Below are positions 33,601 to 42,195 of a stretch of DNA of 48,436 bases, piece by piece. The stretch's first letter is position 1. Every line of letters begins with the position of its first letter. The DNA lies in the NCBI GenBank assembly GCA_030619685.1, contig JAUXAX010000013.1:1-48436 (forward strand), read 5' to 3'. This stretch comes from Dehalococcoidia bacterium. Lineage in GTDB: Bacteria; Chloroflexota; Dehalococcoidia; SZUA-161. The notes below the pieces were generated by a model that saw nothing but the letters and a program-made list of their open reading frames with translations, searched no databases and had not been told where the DNA came from. Made by a program: the position numbers and the translations under genes.

Positions 33601-34307
33601 AGTTCTATTACTCAGAGGCACAAATCTCGCAGGAATTTGGTGCAGAAGCAAGTAATGGACGAGTAATTGAGCTGGGGAACAATTCTCAAGTGTGGCAAGA
33701 AATAGACATACTGAGGGACGGTAACTACAGGCTGGCGATAGGAATTAAAGGCTCTGCCTCAGTAGAAATAGATAACCGGAGCTTCCCGATGAATTCAACG
33801 GATTTGAGCCTACGTTATCTTGACCCAATTTATCTGGAGAGAGGGAAGCACAGGATCCAGATAAGCCCTATCGATACGGAAGGTTCTTCGTATCTTGACG
33901 TAGTCTGGCTTTACTCCGTTCAAGAGGGAAGCGAGACCCTGGAGGATATATTCACGCCAAAGGAGAGAATAGCACAGGTGATTGAATACGAGAAGATCAA
34001 TCCTACGAAGTACAAGGTCAAAATAGATGCTTCTCAGCCCTTCATGCTGTCCCTTTCCGAGGCCTATGACCCGCTGTGGGTGGCGAAGGTAGATGGAAAG
34101 GAGTATCGAAGCGTACCTCTTTACTCCGTGGTAAATGGATTCTGGATTGAGCAGACGGGAGAGCTGGAAATAACCCTGGAGTACAAACTCCAGAGATGGT
34201 TTTACTATGGAGCGGTCATATCTCTGACTGGTCTAGTTTCGGCACTGGGCTACTTGGTGTGGAGTTGGATAAGCGAAAGAAGAAGAAAGGCTCAAACCTT
34301 ACACTAG
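30681..34307 (+). CDS. Giant GT-C-like membrane glycosyltransferase with tandem carbohydrate-binding-like domains
   Basis: The 1208-aa protein starts at GTG behind GGAGGAA (30671-30677). Residues 1-430 hold roughly 11-12 helices, with an acidic outer loop after helix 1 (GLVEQGDLRWPYSSEVYP) typical of GT-C enzymes. A soluble region follows. Two 162-aa repeats (about 629-791 and 792-953) share LLGDExLLKPFDAT, GSYDLFxRYF and WEKVDSLKLDKGKHQLA; each looks like a CBM6/CBM35-type beta-sandwich. A third related domain (about 960-1085) begins YVLEAESEFYYSEAQ. The C-terminus has one more helix and RRR. Overall plan resembles YfhO-like proteins and the actinobacterial arabinosyltransferase AftD; which is closer cannot be decided by eye. 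Confidence 0.75.
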   Translation: MRADEPLSDTRGISNLTICLLGALLGLAAGLFILRGFIFSPGLVEQGDLRWPYSSEVYPMHYLWDEPRQYFVVINHMLGRLVPYLFAPEAAERLFILAPFPIMGLSMFFATFKLTARRLDSPTVPLIAGTVATLFFIVNPTVAIELRHQVLLWFYAFLPLLVYVSYTAFSGISSHTRSKIVKNSIYIALLLFVMSISNWMLFFFPVLLLPFLAAFSRPYGDHLKKSILLIGLTFALFAVFCSVWLVPLALGSGSSSPSRVPTNEVLDALSGRSQMINVLTQTSFWETEFFHSIFTLQGRGLSLLWGGATLMMPILAFSSFLLRKDRLAIWLGIFALAFIFLAKGTQPPFGGLYHWLVFDSPVVSSFGWQYKVSNRWNLDVMFCYSLLIGFTASYVLGWIRASINWDRLRKGLFAAAILVFLAVPPVAAYPLLTGDLSGTMKPQELPSDYVALNQWLDEEGSDSKVMFYPEPPRWGAAKPTLALAYELRLRVFRYYWLFMDDSLLHEGTARYGELLAPWNVGHIVVRGDLLNEESEESTQEVLSALLKQEDLELVKQFGSLYVFENQAYSSHIGAASQSVVVSGGLENITSLTSLDSYDLADSPIVFLDQSEVNSDYLLGADILVSSQGNPDLHLSLLGDEYLLKPFDATHHHQPAQRWSKGSTEEFMYIHWHSYLRGELMENWQIDYGKGLVFTWAQDTLDIPFGVGDSGSYDLFVRYFRNQDGGTIRIWLDGEPLEEMETKDQVNQFVWEKVDSLKLDKGKHQLAMENLEGFNAVNLFALLPAGEIEEYELDVAISLLGDECLLKPFDATRHYSPAQRWSTVSTEEFLYVGQHPYLRGEEMENWQFDYGKGLVFTWAPDTLDVPFGVKESGSYDLFIRYFQNQNGGGIRIWLNGEPLKGMRTRYQVNGFVWEKVDSLKLDKGKHQLAIQNLLGFNAVNLFAVLPAGEVEEYEREVSDLLRDKRIIYVLEAESEFYYSEAQISQEFGAEASNGRVIELGNNSQVWQEIDILRDGNYRLAIGIKGSASVEIDNRSFPMNSTDLSLRYLDPIYLERGKHRIQISPIDTEGSSYLDVVWLYSVQEGSETLEDIFTPKERIAQVIEYEKINPTKYKVKIDASQPFMLSLSEAYDPLWVAKVDGKEYRSVPLYSVVNGFWIEQTGELEITLEYKLQRWFYYGAVISLTGLVSALGYLVWSWISERRRKAQTLH
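32569..33540 (+). repeat. Tandem 486-bp intragenic duplication
   Basis: The two carbohydrate-binding-like repeats are still highly similar as DNA: a block including ACAGCTTGAAACTGGATAAG occurs at 32941 and again at 33427, exactly 486 bp (162 codons) apart. The high nucleotide identity implies a recent duplication or ongoing gene conversion. Confidence 0.85.
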
Positions 34308-34320
34308 TGGAGGAATACGC

Positions 34321-34593
34321 ATGTCTCCCAAAGAAGGGCTTCGATCACTGGCCTTCACACTGCTCACGGCAGCTGCTATACTCATCTTGGCACCTCTAGT
34401 CATGTTGATCGCTGCCATAGCCATCCTCTACTGGGAGCCGCGTATAGCTATAGGAGCGGGCTTGGCCGCACTGGTGGTTGCCGCCATAGCCTTGGCTGCG
34501 GGACCACAGGGACTGGCAATTATTGCATGCTTCCTCCTTGCTTTGGGTGTCATTATGTTGCTAATTCGGTATGTCAGAGAGGGGGAGGAGTAG
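34321..34593 (+). CDS. Small membrane protein, function unknown
   Basis: The 90-aa protein has a good ribosome site (GGAGGAA, 34309-34315) before ATG 34321 and lies 13 nt after the giant GT-C gene. Three hydrophobic segments are visible (about 9-38, 42-62 and 65-83) with a charged C-terminus RYVREGEE. It is not a recognisable family. Its position between two GT-C genes suggests an accessory or subunit role in the same membrane process, which is inference. Confidence 0.65.
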   Translation: MSPKEGLRSLAFTLLTAAAILILAPLVMLIAAIAILYWEPRIAIGAGLAALVVAAIALAAGPQGLAIIACFLLALGVIMLLIRYVREGEE

Positions 34594-34672
34594 GGAGAAT
34601 CTAAGATAGCTCTATTGGCTCTCCCGCGAGAAGTCGCGTCCAAGAAATAAATTCGTAGGTAGTACCATTACA

Positions 34673-36232
34673 ATGCAATTCGAATCCCAATCCGAACCAG
34701 CTCAGGAGACACAATTCTTTCCTCAAAAGCCAGCATTGCTGATGCTCATCCTTGTCCTTTTGTTCATTGCTGCCTTTCTTATTAGAATTCACCACATTGA
34801 CGAGCCACCTCTGGACTTCAACCCCGTACGTCAATATCGTTCTGCTATCATTGCGAGAGGGTTATATTTTGAAACTGTCGAATCGATTCCTGAATGGAGG
34901 AAAGAGGTTGCGAGCATCAATAAGCAACAACAGGGTGTTCTTGAGCCTCCGATTATGGAATATGTAGCGTTCTTTGCCTATCGCGTTGTTGGCGGGGAAC
35001 ATCTTTGGATTCCACGGGTGCTGTCTTCAGTGTTCTGGTTGATCGGAGGCGTCTTTCTATACTTCATCGCTAGGAGGATAGTCTCGACAGATGCAGCACT
35101 ATTTTCTGCTGCTTTCTATCTCTTTCTTCCCTTTGGCGTATCCGCGAGCAGGAGTTTTCAGCCCGATCCGATGATGGTGATGATGTTTCTGTTCAGCATC
35201 TTCACGATAGTGCGGTATTACGATCGGCCATCGATGCGCCGACTGGCGATCGCAGCAACCATCTCAGCTTTGGCTATCTTGATCAAGCCCGTCTGTCTGT
35301 TCGCGATACTCGGGGCGTTTGTCTCACTTGCTATTTGCACACAGGGCCTTCGCAGGGCGGTAATTAATCGGGACTTTCTGATTTTCGTGGCTGTCAGTCT
35401 TTTGCCTGGCGCAATCTACAACATGTATGGACTATTCATCGCTGGATCTCTCGAGCCTATAGCTCGGTACGTCTTTGATCCACACCTCCTGTTGTACAGA
35501 TCATTTTGGGCCGGGTTGCTCGATATGATTAGCAGTGTAGTGGGGTACGCTGCCCTTGTGGCGGCACTTCTTGGAGTTCTAATGTTTCGTCAAGGACTGC
35601 CAAGAGGCTTGCTGATAGGGTTATGGGTCGGCTACTCTATCTTTGGCTTGGTATTCACCTATTACATACATACACATGCCTACTATCATTTGCAGCTCAT
35701 CCCCATCGTTGCCCTCTCCTTGGGCACCATATTTGCTTTGCTCATAGGTCGACTAGGTCAGATTTGCAAGCGTTGGCACTGGCGCGTTGCTATCTATGGT
35801 ATCCTCCTTCTGGCACTGCTTATTGCCGTACGTCATGCACCGTCGAGAGTCATTCCCCCGGCTTTCGAAGATACAGTCAGGATAGCACAAGAGATTGGAG
35901 AGAGCGTTGGCCACAGTACCAAGACCATCCTTCTGACTCCAGCTCAAGGGTATGAACTCAGATACCACGGGGAGCTGGCCGGAGGATTCTGGCCGATTAC
36001 CTTTGTTCTCTATTCCCAGAGGCTGGTAGGGATACCACAGCTCACGGTGGAAGAGCGTTTCAATGATCTCTACCTGGAATACTCACCTGAGTATTTCATC
36101 GTGACAGATTTCCAAGAACTTGAAGAGCAGGCAGACTTGAAAAGCTTTCTTACCGGCAAATTCCCTATAGCAGTTCAGAGCGATGACTACTTGATTTTCG
36201 ATCTAAGAGAAACGCTTGCCCCAGGAAACTAG
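34673..36232 (+). CDS. GT-C family (GT39/ArnT-like) membrane glycosyltransferase
   Basis: The 519-aa polytopic protein begins with one helix (22-38) followed by the catalytic first outer loop HIDEPPLDFNPVRQYRSAII (41-60), with the conserved Asp, Pro and Arg of dolichyl-phosphate-sugar-dependent transferases. The FQPDPMMVMMFLFSIFTIVRYY segment is also typical of the PMT_2 fold. About ten further helices and a soluble C-terminal domain of roughly 110 residues follow. It should use a polyprenyl-phosphate sugar, as made by the DPM-like enzymes at 10828 or 43793, on the outer face of the membrane. The start has no strong Shine-Dalgarno. Confidence 0.88.
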   Translation: MQFESQSEPAQETQFFPQKPALLMLILVLLFIAAFLIRIHHIDEPPLDFNPVRQYRSAIIARGLYFETVESIPEWRKEVASINKQQQGVLEPPIMEYVAFFAYRVVGGEHLWIPRVLSSVFWLIGGVFLYFIARRIVSTDAALFSAAFYLFLPFGVSASRSFQPDPMMVMMFLFSIFTIVRYYDRPSMRRLAIAATISALAILIKPVCLFAILGAFVSLAICTQGLRRAVINRDFLIFVAVSLLPGAIYNMYGLFIAGSLEPIARYVFDPHLLLYRSFWAGLLDMISSVVGYAALVAALLGVLMFRQGLPRGLLIGLWVGYSIFGLVFTYYIHTHAYYHLQLIPIVALSLGTIFALLIGRLGQICKRWHWRVAIYGILLLALLIAVRHAPSRVIPPAFEDTVRIAQEIGESVGHSTKTILLTPAQGYELRYHGELAGGFWPITFVLYSQRLVGIPQLTVEERFNDLYLEYSPEYFIVTDFQELEEQADLKSFLTGKFPIAVQSDDYLIFDLRETLAPGN

Positions 36233-36330
36233 CTTGAAAAGGAGTAGGAGATTGCGTTCGTCGTTTGGCAAGGACCACTACCAGCCCGTCAGGACAAGAT
36301 CATCTTTTGCCTAGGTCGGCTAAGGACTCC

Positions 36331-37767
36331 ATGAGTACTATTCAGCGAATTGCTAAGAACACCGCCTTCCTGACCACTGCTGACATCGCGAGCTTCATCA
36401 TCGGCTTCTTCTTCACAATGTATGTTGCCCGTTACCTGGGAGCAGAGGGCTTCGGCATCTTATCATTCGCCTTGGCGTTTACGGCGATTTTCGGCGTTTT
36501 CACGGATATCGGCCTACAACAGCTCATGATAAGGGAGATTGCTAGGGACAAAGCCCTGGCCCAAAAATACCTTGGCAATATCGCTGCCTTAAAGATCTTT
36601 CTGGTCATCATTACCTTCGGGTTGATTGCCCTGACAATAAACCTTCTGGACTATCCCTGGCAGACCACAAAGGTCGTCTATCTCGTTGCTTTGTCAGTTG
36701 TCTTCAACGCCTTCAGCATGATGTTCTATGGAATGTTTCGTGCGCACGAGAGGATGGAGTTCGCAGCTTTGGGACTTGTTTTGAGTAGCGTACTCACTTT
36801 GTCTGGCGCTTTGTACGCTATCAGCCAGGATTTCAGCGTAGTTGCCTTTGCCTCGGTATATTCTATTGCGAGTGCAATTGCTTTGGCATATAGCTTTACT
36901 GTTTCTGTTTGGAAATTTAGTATACCGAGAATTGAGATTGATTTGGGGTTTTGGAAGGAAAGCCTTAAGGAGGCGTGGCCGTTTGCTCTGACTGCAGTCT
37001 TTGCTACGATCTATTTCTGGATAGACTCGGTAATGCTTTCCCTGATGAAGGGGGAGGATGTAGTCGGCTGGTATAACGCCGCATATAGATTGGTTTTCCT
37101 TTTGTGGTTTATTCCCACGGCATATATGGCCTCTGTCTTTCCAGTGATGGCCAGATACTATGTCTCATCAGAAGAATTGTTGAGGTTTATCTACGAGAAA
37201 TCCTTCAAGTATCTGCTCATACTCGCAGTCCCGATTGCTGTGGGGACGACGCTTCTGGCAGATAAGATAATATTGCTGATATTCGGCCTGGAATACTACC
37301 GTTCCGTAATTGCGCTTCAAATACTTGTTTGGTCAACGGTATTTGCATTTGCCAGTGGGGTTTTTGGTCAGCTATTCAACTCGGTAAATAGACAGATAAT
37401 AACAACTAAGGTGGTTGCAATTGGCGCAGTGCTAAACGTGGTTATGAATTTGATCTTGATCCCAAAATATGGCCTCACGGGAGCAAGTATCGCCACAGTG
37501 GCTACCAGCTTTGTGAATTTCGCTCTATTCTTCATTTGGAGCCGGAGAATCGGATACGGTATATCTATCAGGAAGCTGATAAACATAATCGCCGTGGTGT
37601 CGATCTCAAGCGGTGTAATGTGTGTCCCTATAATCTATTTCAAAGATTTCTATATACTGGCTCTAATACCACTATCAGCCCTGGTCTACTTCATAGTGCT
37701 GCTTATAATCAGAGGCATAGACAGAGAGGATGTGACGCTGTTCCGGTCGGTTTTTGGTAGACAGTGA
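36331..37767 (+). CDS. Polysaccharide flippase (Wzx-like)
   Basis: The 478-aa protein shows the classic flippase opening IAKNTAFLTTADIASFIIGF then YVARYLGAEGFGILSFALAF (arginine-YLG-AEGFG), and IGLQQLMIREIARDK. About 14 helices follow. ATG 36331 gives the usual family N-terminus; a TTG at 36265 is in frame but adds 22 unrelated residues and has no ribosome site. It lies about 100 nt after the GT39-like gene on the same strand. It is the third intact flippase in the window. Confidence 0.92.
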   Translation: MSTIQRIAKNTAFLTTADIASFIIGFFFTMYVARYLGAEGFGILSFALAFTAIFGVFTDIGLQQLMIREIARDKALAQKYLGNIAALKIFLVIITFGLIALTINLLDYPWQTTKVVYLVALSVVFNAFSMMFYGMFRAHERMEFAALGLVLSSVLTLSGALYAISQDFSVVAFASVYSIASAIALAYSFTVSVWKFSIPRIEIDLGFWKESLKEAWPFALTAVFATIYFWIDSVMLSLMKGEDVVGWYNAAYRLVFLLWFIPTAYMASVFPVMARYYVSSEELLRFIYEKSFKYLLILAVPIAVGTTLLADKIILLIFGLEYYRSVIALQILVWSTVFAFASGVFGQLFNSVNRQIITTKVVAIGAVLNVVMNLILIPKYGLTGASIATVATSFVNFALFFIWSRRIGYGISIRKLINIIAVVSISSGVMCVPIIYFKDFYILALIPLSALVYFIVLLIIRGIDREDVTLFRSVFGRQ

Positions 37768-38193
37768 GCGATAGGGGTTATCATGGGAAGCGAGAATGTA
37801 ACGGGTTGAGCTGCCGATTAGATAACAACAATCGAGCTTACAGGTAGCCGCTTAGTATTGTGCCTCCCTTCTTGATAGAGGAACGATAAGGAAAAAGTTA
37901 GGGTTGATTGGGGAGCGATTCGCTCAGGTAAGGGTACGAGGAAGCGGCGGTCAGTAGGCAGAAAGCTGGTGAAGCCATCAGTCAAATGGTTGCAAACCAG
38001 GGAGATTATTTGAGATAATGCGTCTAAGAAGAATCAAGTCAGCAGTGGAGCTGGTCCCAAGAAGAGCATGGTCGGGGCGAACCAGACTAAGCGATCTGGC
38101 GCGGTAACCGGGATGACAAATAAAACCAACCGAGGATAGCAAGCAGTTTTTTGTCTTTGACGGATGCGAACCGGCGTCAGGAGATGTAGCCAA
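37768..38193. other. Intergenic stretch, no gene recognised
   Basis: No frame of convincing length or similarity is seen on either strand. AGGAGA at 38179-38184 is the ribosome site of the following gene and fixes its start at ATG 38194 rather than ATG 38164. A T-rich tract (GTTTTTTGTC near 38145) is not preceded by a clear stem. Confidence 0.5.
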
Positions 38194-39507
38194 ATGATAT
38201 CAGTAGTATGCATCTATAATAAAGAGGAGACGCTAAGGAATGTCCTCCTGAAAAGCCTGGAGAACCAAACAGCTAAGTCTGAACTCATAACCCTAGATAA
38301 TAGAGACAATAGGTATAGATCAGCGGCAGAGGCCCTCAACTACGGTGGGGAAAAAGCAAAGGGCCAGTACATAATGTTTGTTCATCAAGACATGTGGTTG
38401 GGTTCCAAGTCCTGGCTCGAAGATGCTGAGAGAGTCTTGGCATCGATCCCAGATTTAGGAATTGCTGGGGTAGCTGGGATGAGCGACAAAGGTAAGAACG
38501 ACAATGAAAGGCGCCGCTGGACCATAGAGGACTACGGTGAATTCTGTGGAAAGAGAAACCCCGTTCTGGAGCCCGAAGAGGTACAGACCCTGGATGAATG
38601 TCTTTTGTTGGTGCCTAGATCGGTATTCCGGACAATGCGGTTTGATGAGGACACGTTCGATGGATGGCACTGCTACGGTGCGGACTATTGCCTGCGCGTT
38701 AGGCAACTGGGATTGAAGGCCTATATAATTCCAGCCTTTTCTTCTCATAGCTGTTTGCAAAGAAATATGGAAGATTTGGTTAAATACCAGCAACGGCTAT
38801 ACGCCAAGCACAAGACGAGGTACAGGCACATCTATACGGACATGGGGGAGATTTCCTGGCTACATCTGAAGCTAAGTTTGCTTAGGCAGTTTGTTAGGCC
38901 TTTCTACTTCAAATTGTTCCCGGATTTGACCATTATCCTGCAAAGGGAGCTCTCCGGGTGTGATTCCGTTTTGGATCTTGGTTGTGGATATTTCTCACAG
39001 GTTTACCGATTGGGTATACCCTTCTCGGTTGGTGTTGAGCTATTTGAACCCTATTTGCAGGAGAGCAGACGAAAGGGCATTCACAGTCAGTATGTAAGGG
39101 CTGACATTCGCAGGCTTGAGCTTAAGCCTAAGTCCTTCGACGCTGTTATTGCTGTCGAGGTCTTGGAACACCTGACGAAACGCGAAGCAATCGAACTACT
39201 AGAAAAAATGGAACAGTGGGCCAGAAAAAAGATCGTCATCACAACGCCGAACGGATATCTAGAGCAGGACACCTATGGTGGTAATCCTCTCCAGGAGCAC
39301 AGGTCTGGTTGGACGACACGGGAGCTAAGACAACTGGGATTCAGCGTCTTTGGAATAGATGGCTGGAAAGGGCTCTGGGGGCCCAGACGTTCACTGAAGT
39401 ATAAACCTGCATTCCTATGGTTGAGAGTCTCCGACCTAACCCAGAAGATAACCTACCATTATCCAAAGCTAGCATTTAGATTGCTCGCGATAAAGCGGGT
39501 TGGGTAA
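38194..39507 (+). CDS. Bifunctional GT2-like glycosyltransferase / SAM methyltransferase fusion
   Basis: One continuous 437-aa frame contains two catalytic modules. Residues 1-225 begin MISVVCIYNKEETLRNVLLK, have FVHQDMWL (62-69) in the DxD position and a late LVPRSVFRTMRFDEDTFDGW, typical of a GT2-like fold. Residues about 255-437 contain the SAM motif SVLDLGCGYFSQVYRLG, GVELFEPYL, FDAVIAVEVLEHLTKREAIE and TTPNG. A single polypeptide that adds a sugar and methylates it, or caps a chain by methylation, is plausible; methyl capping controls chain length in some polysaccharides. Start chosen from AGGAGA 9 nt upstream. No stop or frameshift separates the modules. Confidence 0.85.
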   Translation: MISVVCIYNKEETLRNVLLKSLENQTAKSELITLDNRDNRYRSAAEALNYGGEKAKGQYIMFVHQDMWLGSKSWLEDAERVLASIPDLGIAGVAGMSDKGKNDNERRRWTIEDYGEFCGKRNPVLEPEEVQTLDECLLLVPRSVFRTMRFDEDTFDGWHCYGADYCLRVRQLGLKAYIIPAFSSHSCLQRNMEDLVKYQQRLYAKHKTRYRHIYTDMGEISWLHLKLSLLRQFVRPFYFKLFPDLTIILQRELSGCDSVLDLGCGYFSQVYRLGIPFSVGVELFEPYLQESRRKGIHSQYVRADIRRLELKPKSFDAVIAVEVLEHLTKREAIELLEKMEQWARKKIVITTPNGYLEQDTYGGNPLQEHRSGWTTRELRQLGFSVFGIDGWKGLWGPRRSLKYKPAFLWLRVSDLTQKITYHYPKLAFRLLAIKRVG

Positions 39508-39518
39508 GGTAGCGAAAC

Positions 39519-40430
39519 GTGTATCATCCCAGAGTCTCTATAGTAATCCTCAACTGGAACGGGCTTGACGACACTGTAGAGTGCCTGGAGTCTCTCAGGA
39601 AGGTAACCTATCCCAACTATGAGGTAATTGTTGTCGACAACGCCTCGGAAGGGGATGACGTAAGGATTATACGAGAAAAGTTTGGCGATTATATTCACGT
39701 CATCGAGAACGAGGAGAACTACGGGTTTGCCGAAGGGAGCAATGTCGGTATTAGATATGCCCTTAGCTCGAACGCAGATTATGTACTGCTTCTAAATAAT
39801 GACACGGTCGTACATCCCGATTTTCTCACTGAGCTGGTCAAAGACGCTCTCGTTGACAAGAATATAGGGATCGTTGGGCCTACCATGTACTACTATGATC
39901 GGCCTGAAAAAGTCGCTGTTTCGGCATCCTTCATAAACTATTGGACCGCCAACATTTTTTCCCAGAGAAGGGGTCAAATCGATACAGGGCAAGTCGAAGA
40001 TACTTTTGAGGTGGATTGCGTTGGTGGGTTTTGCATGCTGATCTCGCGGGATGTGTTGCTAAGCGCTGGCTTGCTGGACCCCAGATTCTTTTTTGGATAC
40101 GACGACGTCGATATTTGTATTCGGGCAGCCAGACAGGGGTTCAGAATACTGTTTGTCCCTAGGTCCAAGGTCTGGCACAAAATATCGACACGGTTAGCAT
40201 TCCGCCAGAAGAAATCCACCAGTTATGCTCTTTACGCCGACTCTTTAGTGAGGAATCGCTTTCTCCTGATGAGGAAGCATTGGAGCAAGCCTCAGTTTGT
40301 CATCTCCTCCCTATGCTTCACTGCCTCTTGGCCCAAGCTCTTTGTGGATTATCTGCTTTACTATCGGCAGTGGGGCATGTTGAAGGGTTTCGTACGGGGG
40401 GTCTTGGGCTCTGTAAGGAGAAAGGTCTAA
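39519..40430 (+). CDS. GT2 family glycosyltransferase (rhamnosyltransferase-like)
   Basis: The 303-aa enzyme starts at GTG with AAGGTAG upstream. Motifs: VSIVILNWNGLDDTVECLES (6-25), VIVVDNASEGDD, the DxD-type LLLNNDTVVHPDF, and the catalytic FFFGYDDVDICIRAARQGF. This is the WNG-type GT2 group often annotated as rhamnosyltransferases, although the sugar cannot be inferred safely. It is 11 nt after the GT-methyltransferase fusion. The C-terminus has a weak amphipathic helix but no clear membrane span. It converges with the GT4 gene at 40443. Confidence 0.9.
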   Translation: MYHPRVSIVILNWNGLDDTVECLESLRKVTYPNYEVIVVDNASEGDDVRIIREKFGDYIHVIENEENYGFAEGSNVGIRYALSSNADYVLLLNNDTVVHPDFLTELVKDALVDKNIGIVGPTMYYYDRPEKVAVSASFINYWTANIFSQRRGQIDTGQVEDTFEVDCVGGFCMLISRDVLLSAGLLDPRFFFGYDDVDICIRAARQGFRILFVPRSKVWHKISTRLAFRQKKSTSYALYADSLVRNRFLLMRKHWSKPQFVISSLCFTASWPKLFVDYLLYYRQWGMLKGFVRGVLGSVRRKV

Positions 40431-40442
40431 GGAAACCATCTG

Positions 40443-41672
40443 CTATGAGGTGCCTCGGCTCCGGTAAACCGCTAACAGCCTCTCGGCCACCATTCTCCAG
40501 TCGAACTCCTCTTCAGCGCATCTCCTGGAATTCTCTCCCATCCTTCGTCTGTCATCAGGATTGTCTATTAGATATGCTATTTTGTCGGCCAATTGCTGTT
40601 CGTTAGCGGGGTCAACAAGGAAACCGTTCCACCCGTCGCGGATTTGGTTCGGTATACCGCCTACCCTTGTGCCAATGACCGGCTTGCCCGAGGCCATCGC
40701 CTCCAGGGTAACAAGGGGGTCGCCTTCGGCTAGTGACGGGAGTACGAATATGTCAGCTGCTGCGTACAAGGCCCTCACTTCTTCCAGCGGGAGGGGACCG
40801 GTAAGGGTAATATTCTTGTCCAGTTGATGGTGTCTAACGAAGCTCAGTATTTCCTCCATACTCACAGGCTTCTCGGTGGCGTCGAATGTAGGCGGACCAA
40901 CCAACACGAATAACGTATCTCTGTAGCCGAACCCATTTATCACTATTTCTGCTGCTCTCAGAAGGTGCTCCACTCCTTTGATCTTGGCTAGCCGCCCGAC
41001 AAACAAAACCGTTGATTTTCCTTCCAATCCATATCTCTTTACAGCTTCCTTTACCTCGATATTTGGGTTGAAAAAGTCGGTGTCCACGCCGTTGGGCACG
41101 ACAACTATGCTAGCTGCCTTAACCCTAGCTATCGATATGAAACTACTTTTCGCTGATTCATTCAACGCTATTACTCTTCTAACTCGCCTCATGAGGTATG
41201 GGTCAAGAAGCAGGTGAATCCTCTCGAACATACTCAAACTCTCTGTGACCAGTTCCCAATGACCCAAATGACATGTATAGAGCATCTTACCGCGAAGTCT
41301 TCTATTTAGAATGCTCACAATCAACCCGATTGAGGTCAGGTGCAGGTGTATAATATCAATGTTGGGACTGTTCTTTCTCAGGTAGCTACTTACCGCCAGG
41401 GCAAATAGAACGGCGTTCAACTCGGCAAGGATAAAGCGTAAGAACCCAGGTGCTTTGCTTGATGGAAGTTGGACGACGTTCAGCCTAGCTATTTCCACTC
41501 CTTCCACTTCTTCGACACCTGGATCCCGTTTCCAGTACTTCCTATCCAGAATAGTAACCTTATGCCCAATCCTTGCCAGATGCTTGGAGGTGTTGAATAT
41601 TACTTGCAGCGGTGCGCTTCCCTCTTGGGGCGGTATCCTAACACTGCCCACTGATACCTGTACTATCCTCAT
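40443..41672 (-). CDS. GT4 family glycosyltransferase
   Basis: The 409-aa GT-B enzyme starts MRIVQVSVGSVRIPPQEGSA, has DIIHLHLTSIGL, VVPNGVDTDFFNP, LFVGRLAKIKGVEHLLRAAE, LVGPPTFDA and the EX7E motif PSLAEGDPLVTLEAMASGKP. A longer frame from TTG 41735 overlaps the end of the Alg13-like gene by 8 nt and is the coupled alternative; ATG 41672 (with GGAG upstream) gives the normal family start. It is the last of four minus-strand genes starting at 43642, probably one operon that builds a single oligosaccharide. Confidence 0.9.
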   Translation of the reverse strand: MRIVQVSVGSVRIPPQEGSAPLQVIFNTSKHLARIGHKVTILDRKYWKRDPGVEEVEGVEIARLNVVQLPSSKAPGFLRFILAELNAVLFALAVSSYLRKNSPNIDIIHLHLTSIGLIVSILNRRLRGKMLYTCHLGHWELVTESLSMFERIHLLLDPYLMRRVRRVIALNESAKSSFISIARVKAASIVVVPNGVDTDFFNPNIEVKEAVKRYGLEGKSTVLFVGRLAKIKGVEHLLRAAEIVINGFGYRDTLFVLVGPPTFDATEKPVSMEEILSFVRHHQLDKNITLTGPLPLEEVRALYAAADIFVLPSLAEGDPLVTLEAMASGKPVIGTRVGGIPNQIRDGWNGFLVDPANEQQLADKIAYLIDNPDDRRRMGENSRRCAEEEFDWRMVAERLLAVYRSRGTS

Positions 41673-41727
41673 AGTCTTGAGACTCCGCAACGGTGCACAC
41701 TTTACTTTTGTACCCGTCTCTTTAACT

Positions 41728-42195
41728 TCACTCAAATTGAGCTATATACCCCTTCAAGGCGTCAACCAACCTTCTATCCTTCGCCAGCTCCGGCGGGTTA
41801 AGGTCTGGCTTTTCTAGGGCCTCTTCAAGCTCCTCCACGTCGTAAACCGCTATCACTTTGCCCTCTCTTTCAAGCTCTCTGGCGAAATCTAACTGGTGGT
41901 CGTCAATGACCTCGTTGTATCGCTTCAGACGTGGCACTACTACGACCGGTGTTCCCTGCTCCAGGGCATCTACTATCGTCATTGCCCCGTGGGTTACTAC
42001 AACCCTTGCCTTCTGGCATAGCTCCTTCAATTCCTCTGCAGTGGTAAACTGGAAGTATTTCGCATTTTGGGGAGTGCATTTTGTGTGGCCGATCTGCATA
42101 ACGACCTCTTCATTGATCGTACCAGCGACATCATCCATTTTCTTGATCAGGCGCTCAAAACCTGCAGTATGCATTCCTATTGTTACTAAGATCAA
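41728..42195 (-). CDS. Alg13/PssE-like catalytic subunit of a split glycosyltransferase
   Basis: The 155-aa protein starts MILVTIGMHTAGFERLIKKM, the phosphate/UDP-binding beginning of Alg13 and of the C-terminal half of MurG. It has ARVVVTHGAMTIVDALEQGT then PVVVVPRLKRYNEVIDDHQL, the donor-binding loop. With its Alg14-like partner it should form an active UDP-sugar transferase at the membrane. TTG 42195 is preferred: AAGGAG lies just upstream, and the codon overlaps the partner's stop (TTGA), the usual coupling of PssD and PssE. Longer frames would run inside the partner gene. A truncated relic of its C-terminus is at 21400-21597. Confidence 0.92.
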   Translation of the reverse strand: MILVTIGMHTAGFERLIKKMDDVAGTINEEVVMQIGHTKCTPQNAKYFQFTTAEELKELCQKARVVVTHGAMTIVDALEQGTPVVVVPRLKRYNEVIDDHQLDFARELEREGKVIAVYDVEELEEALEKPDLNPPELAKDRRLVDALKGYIAQFE

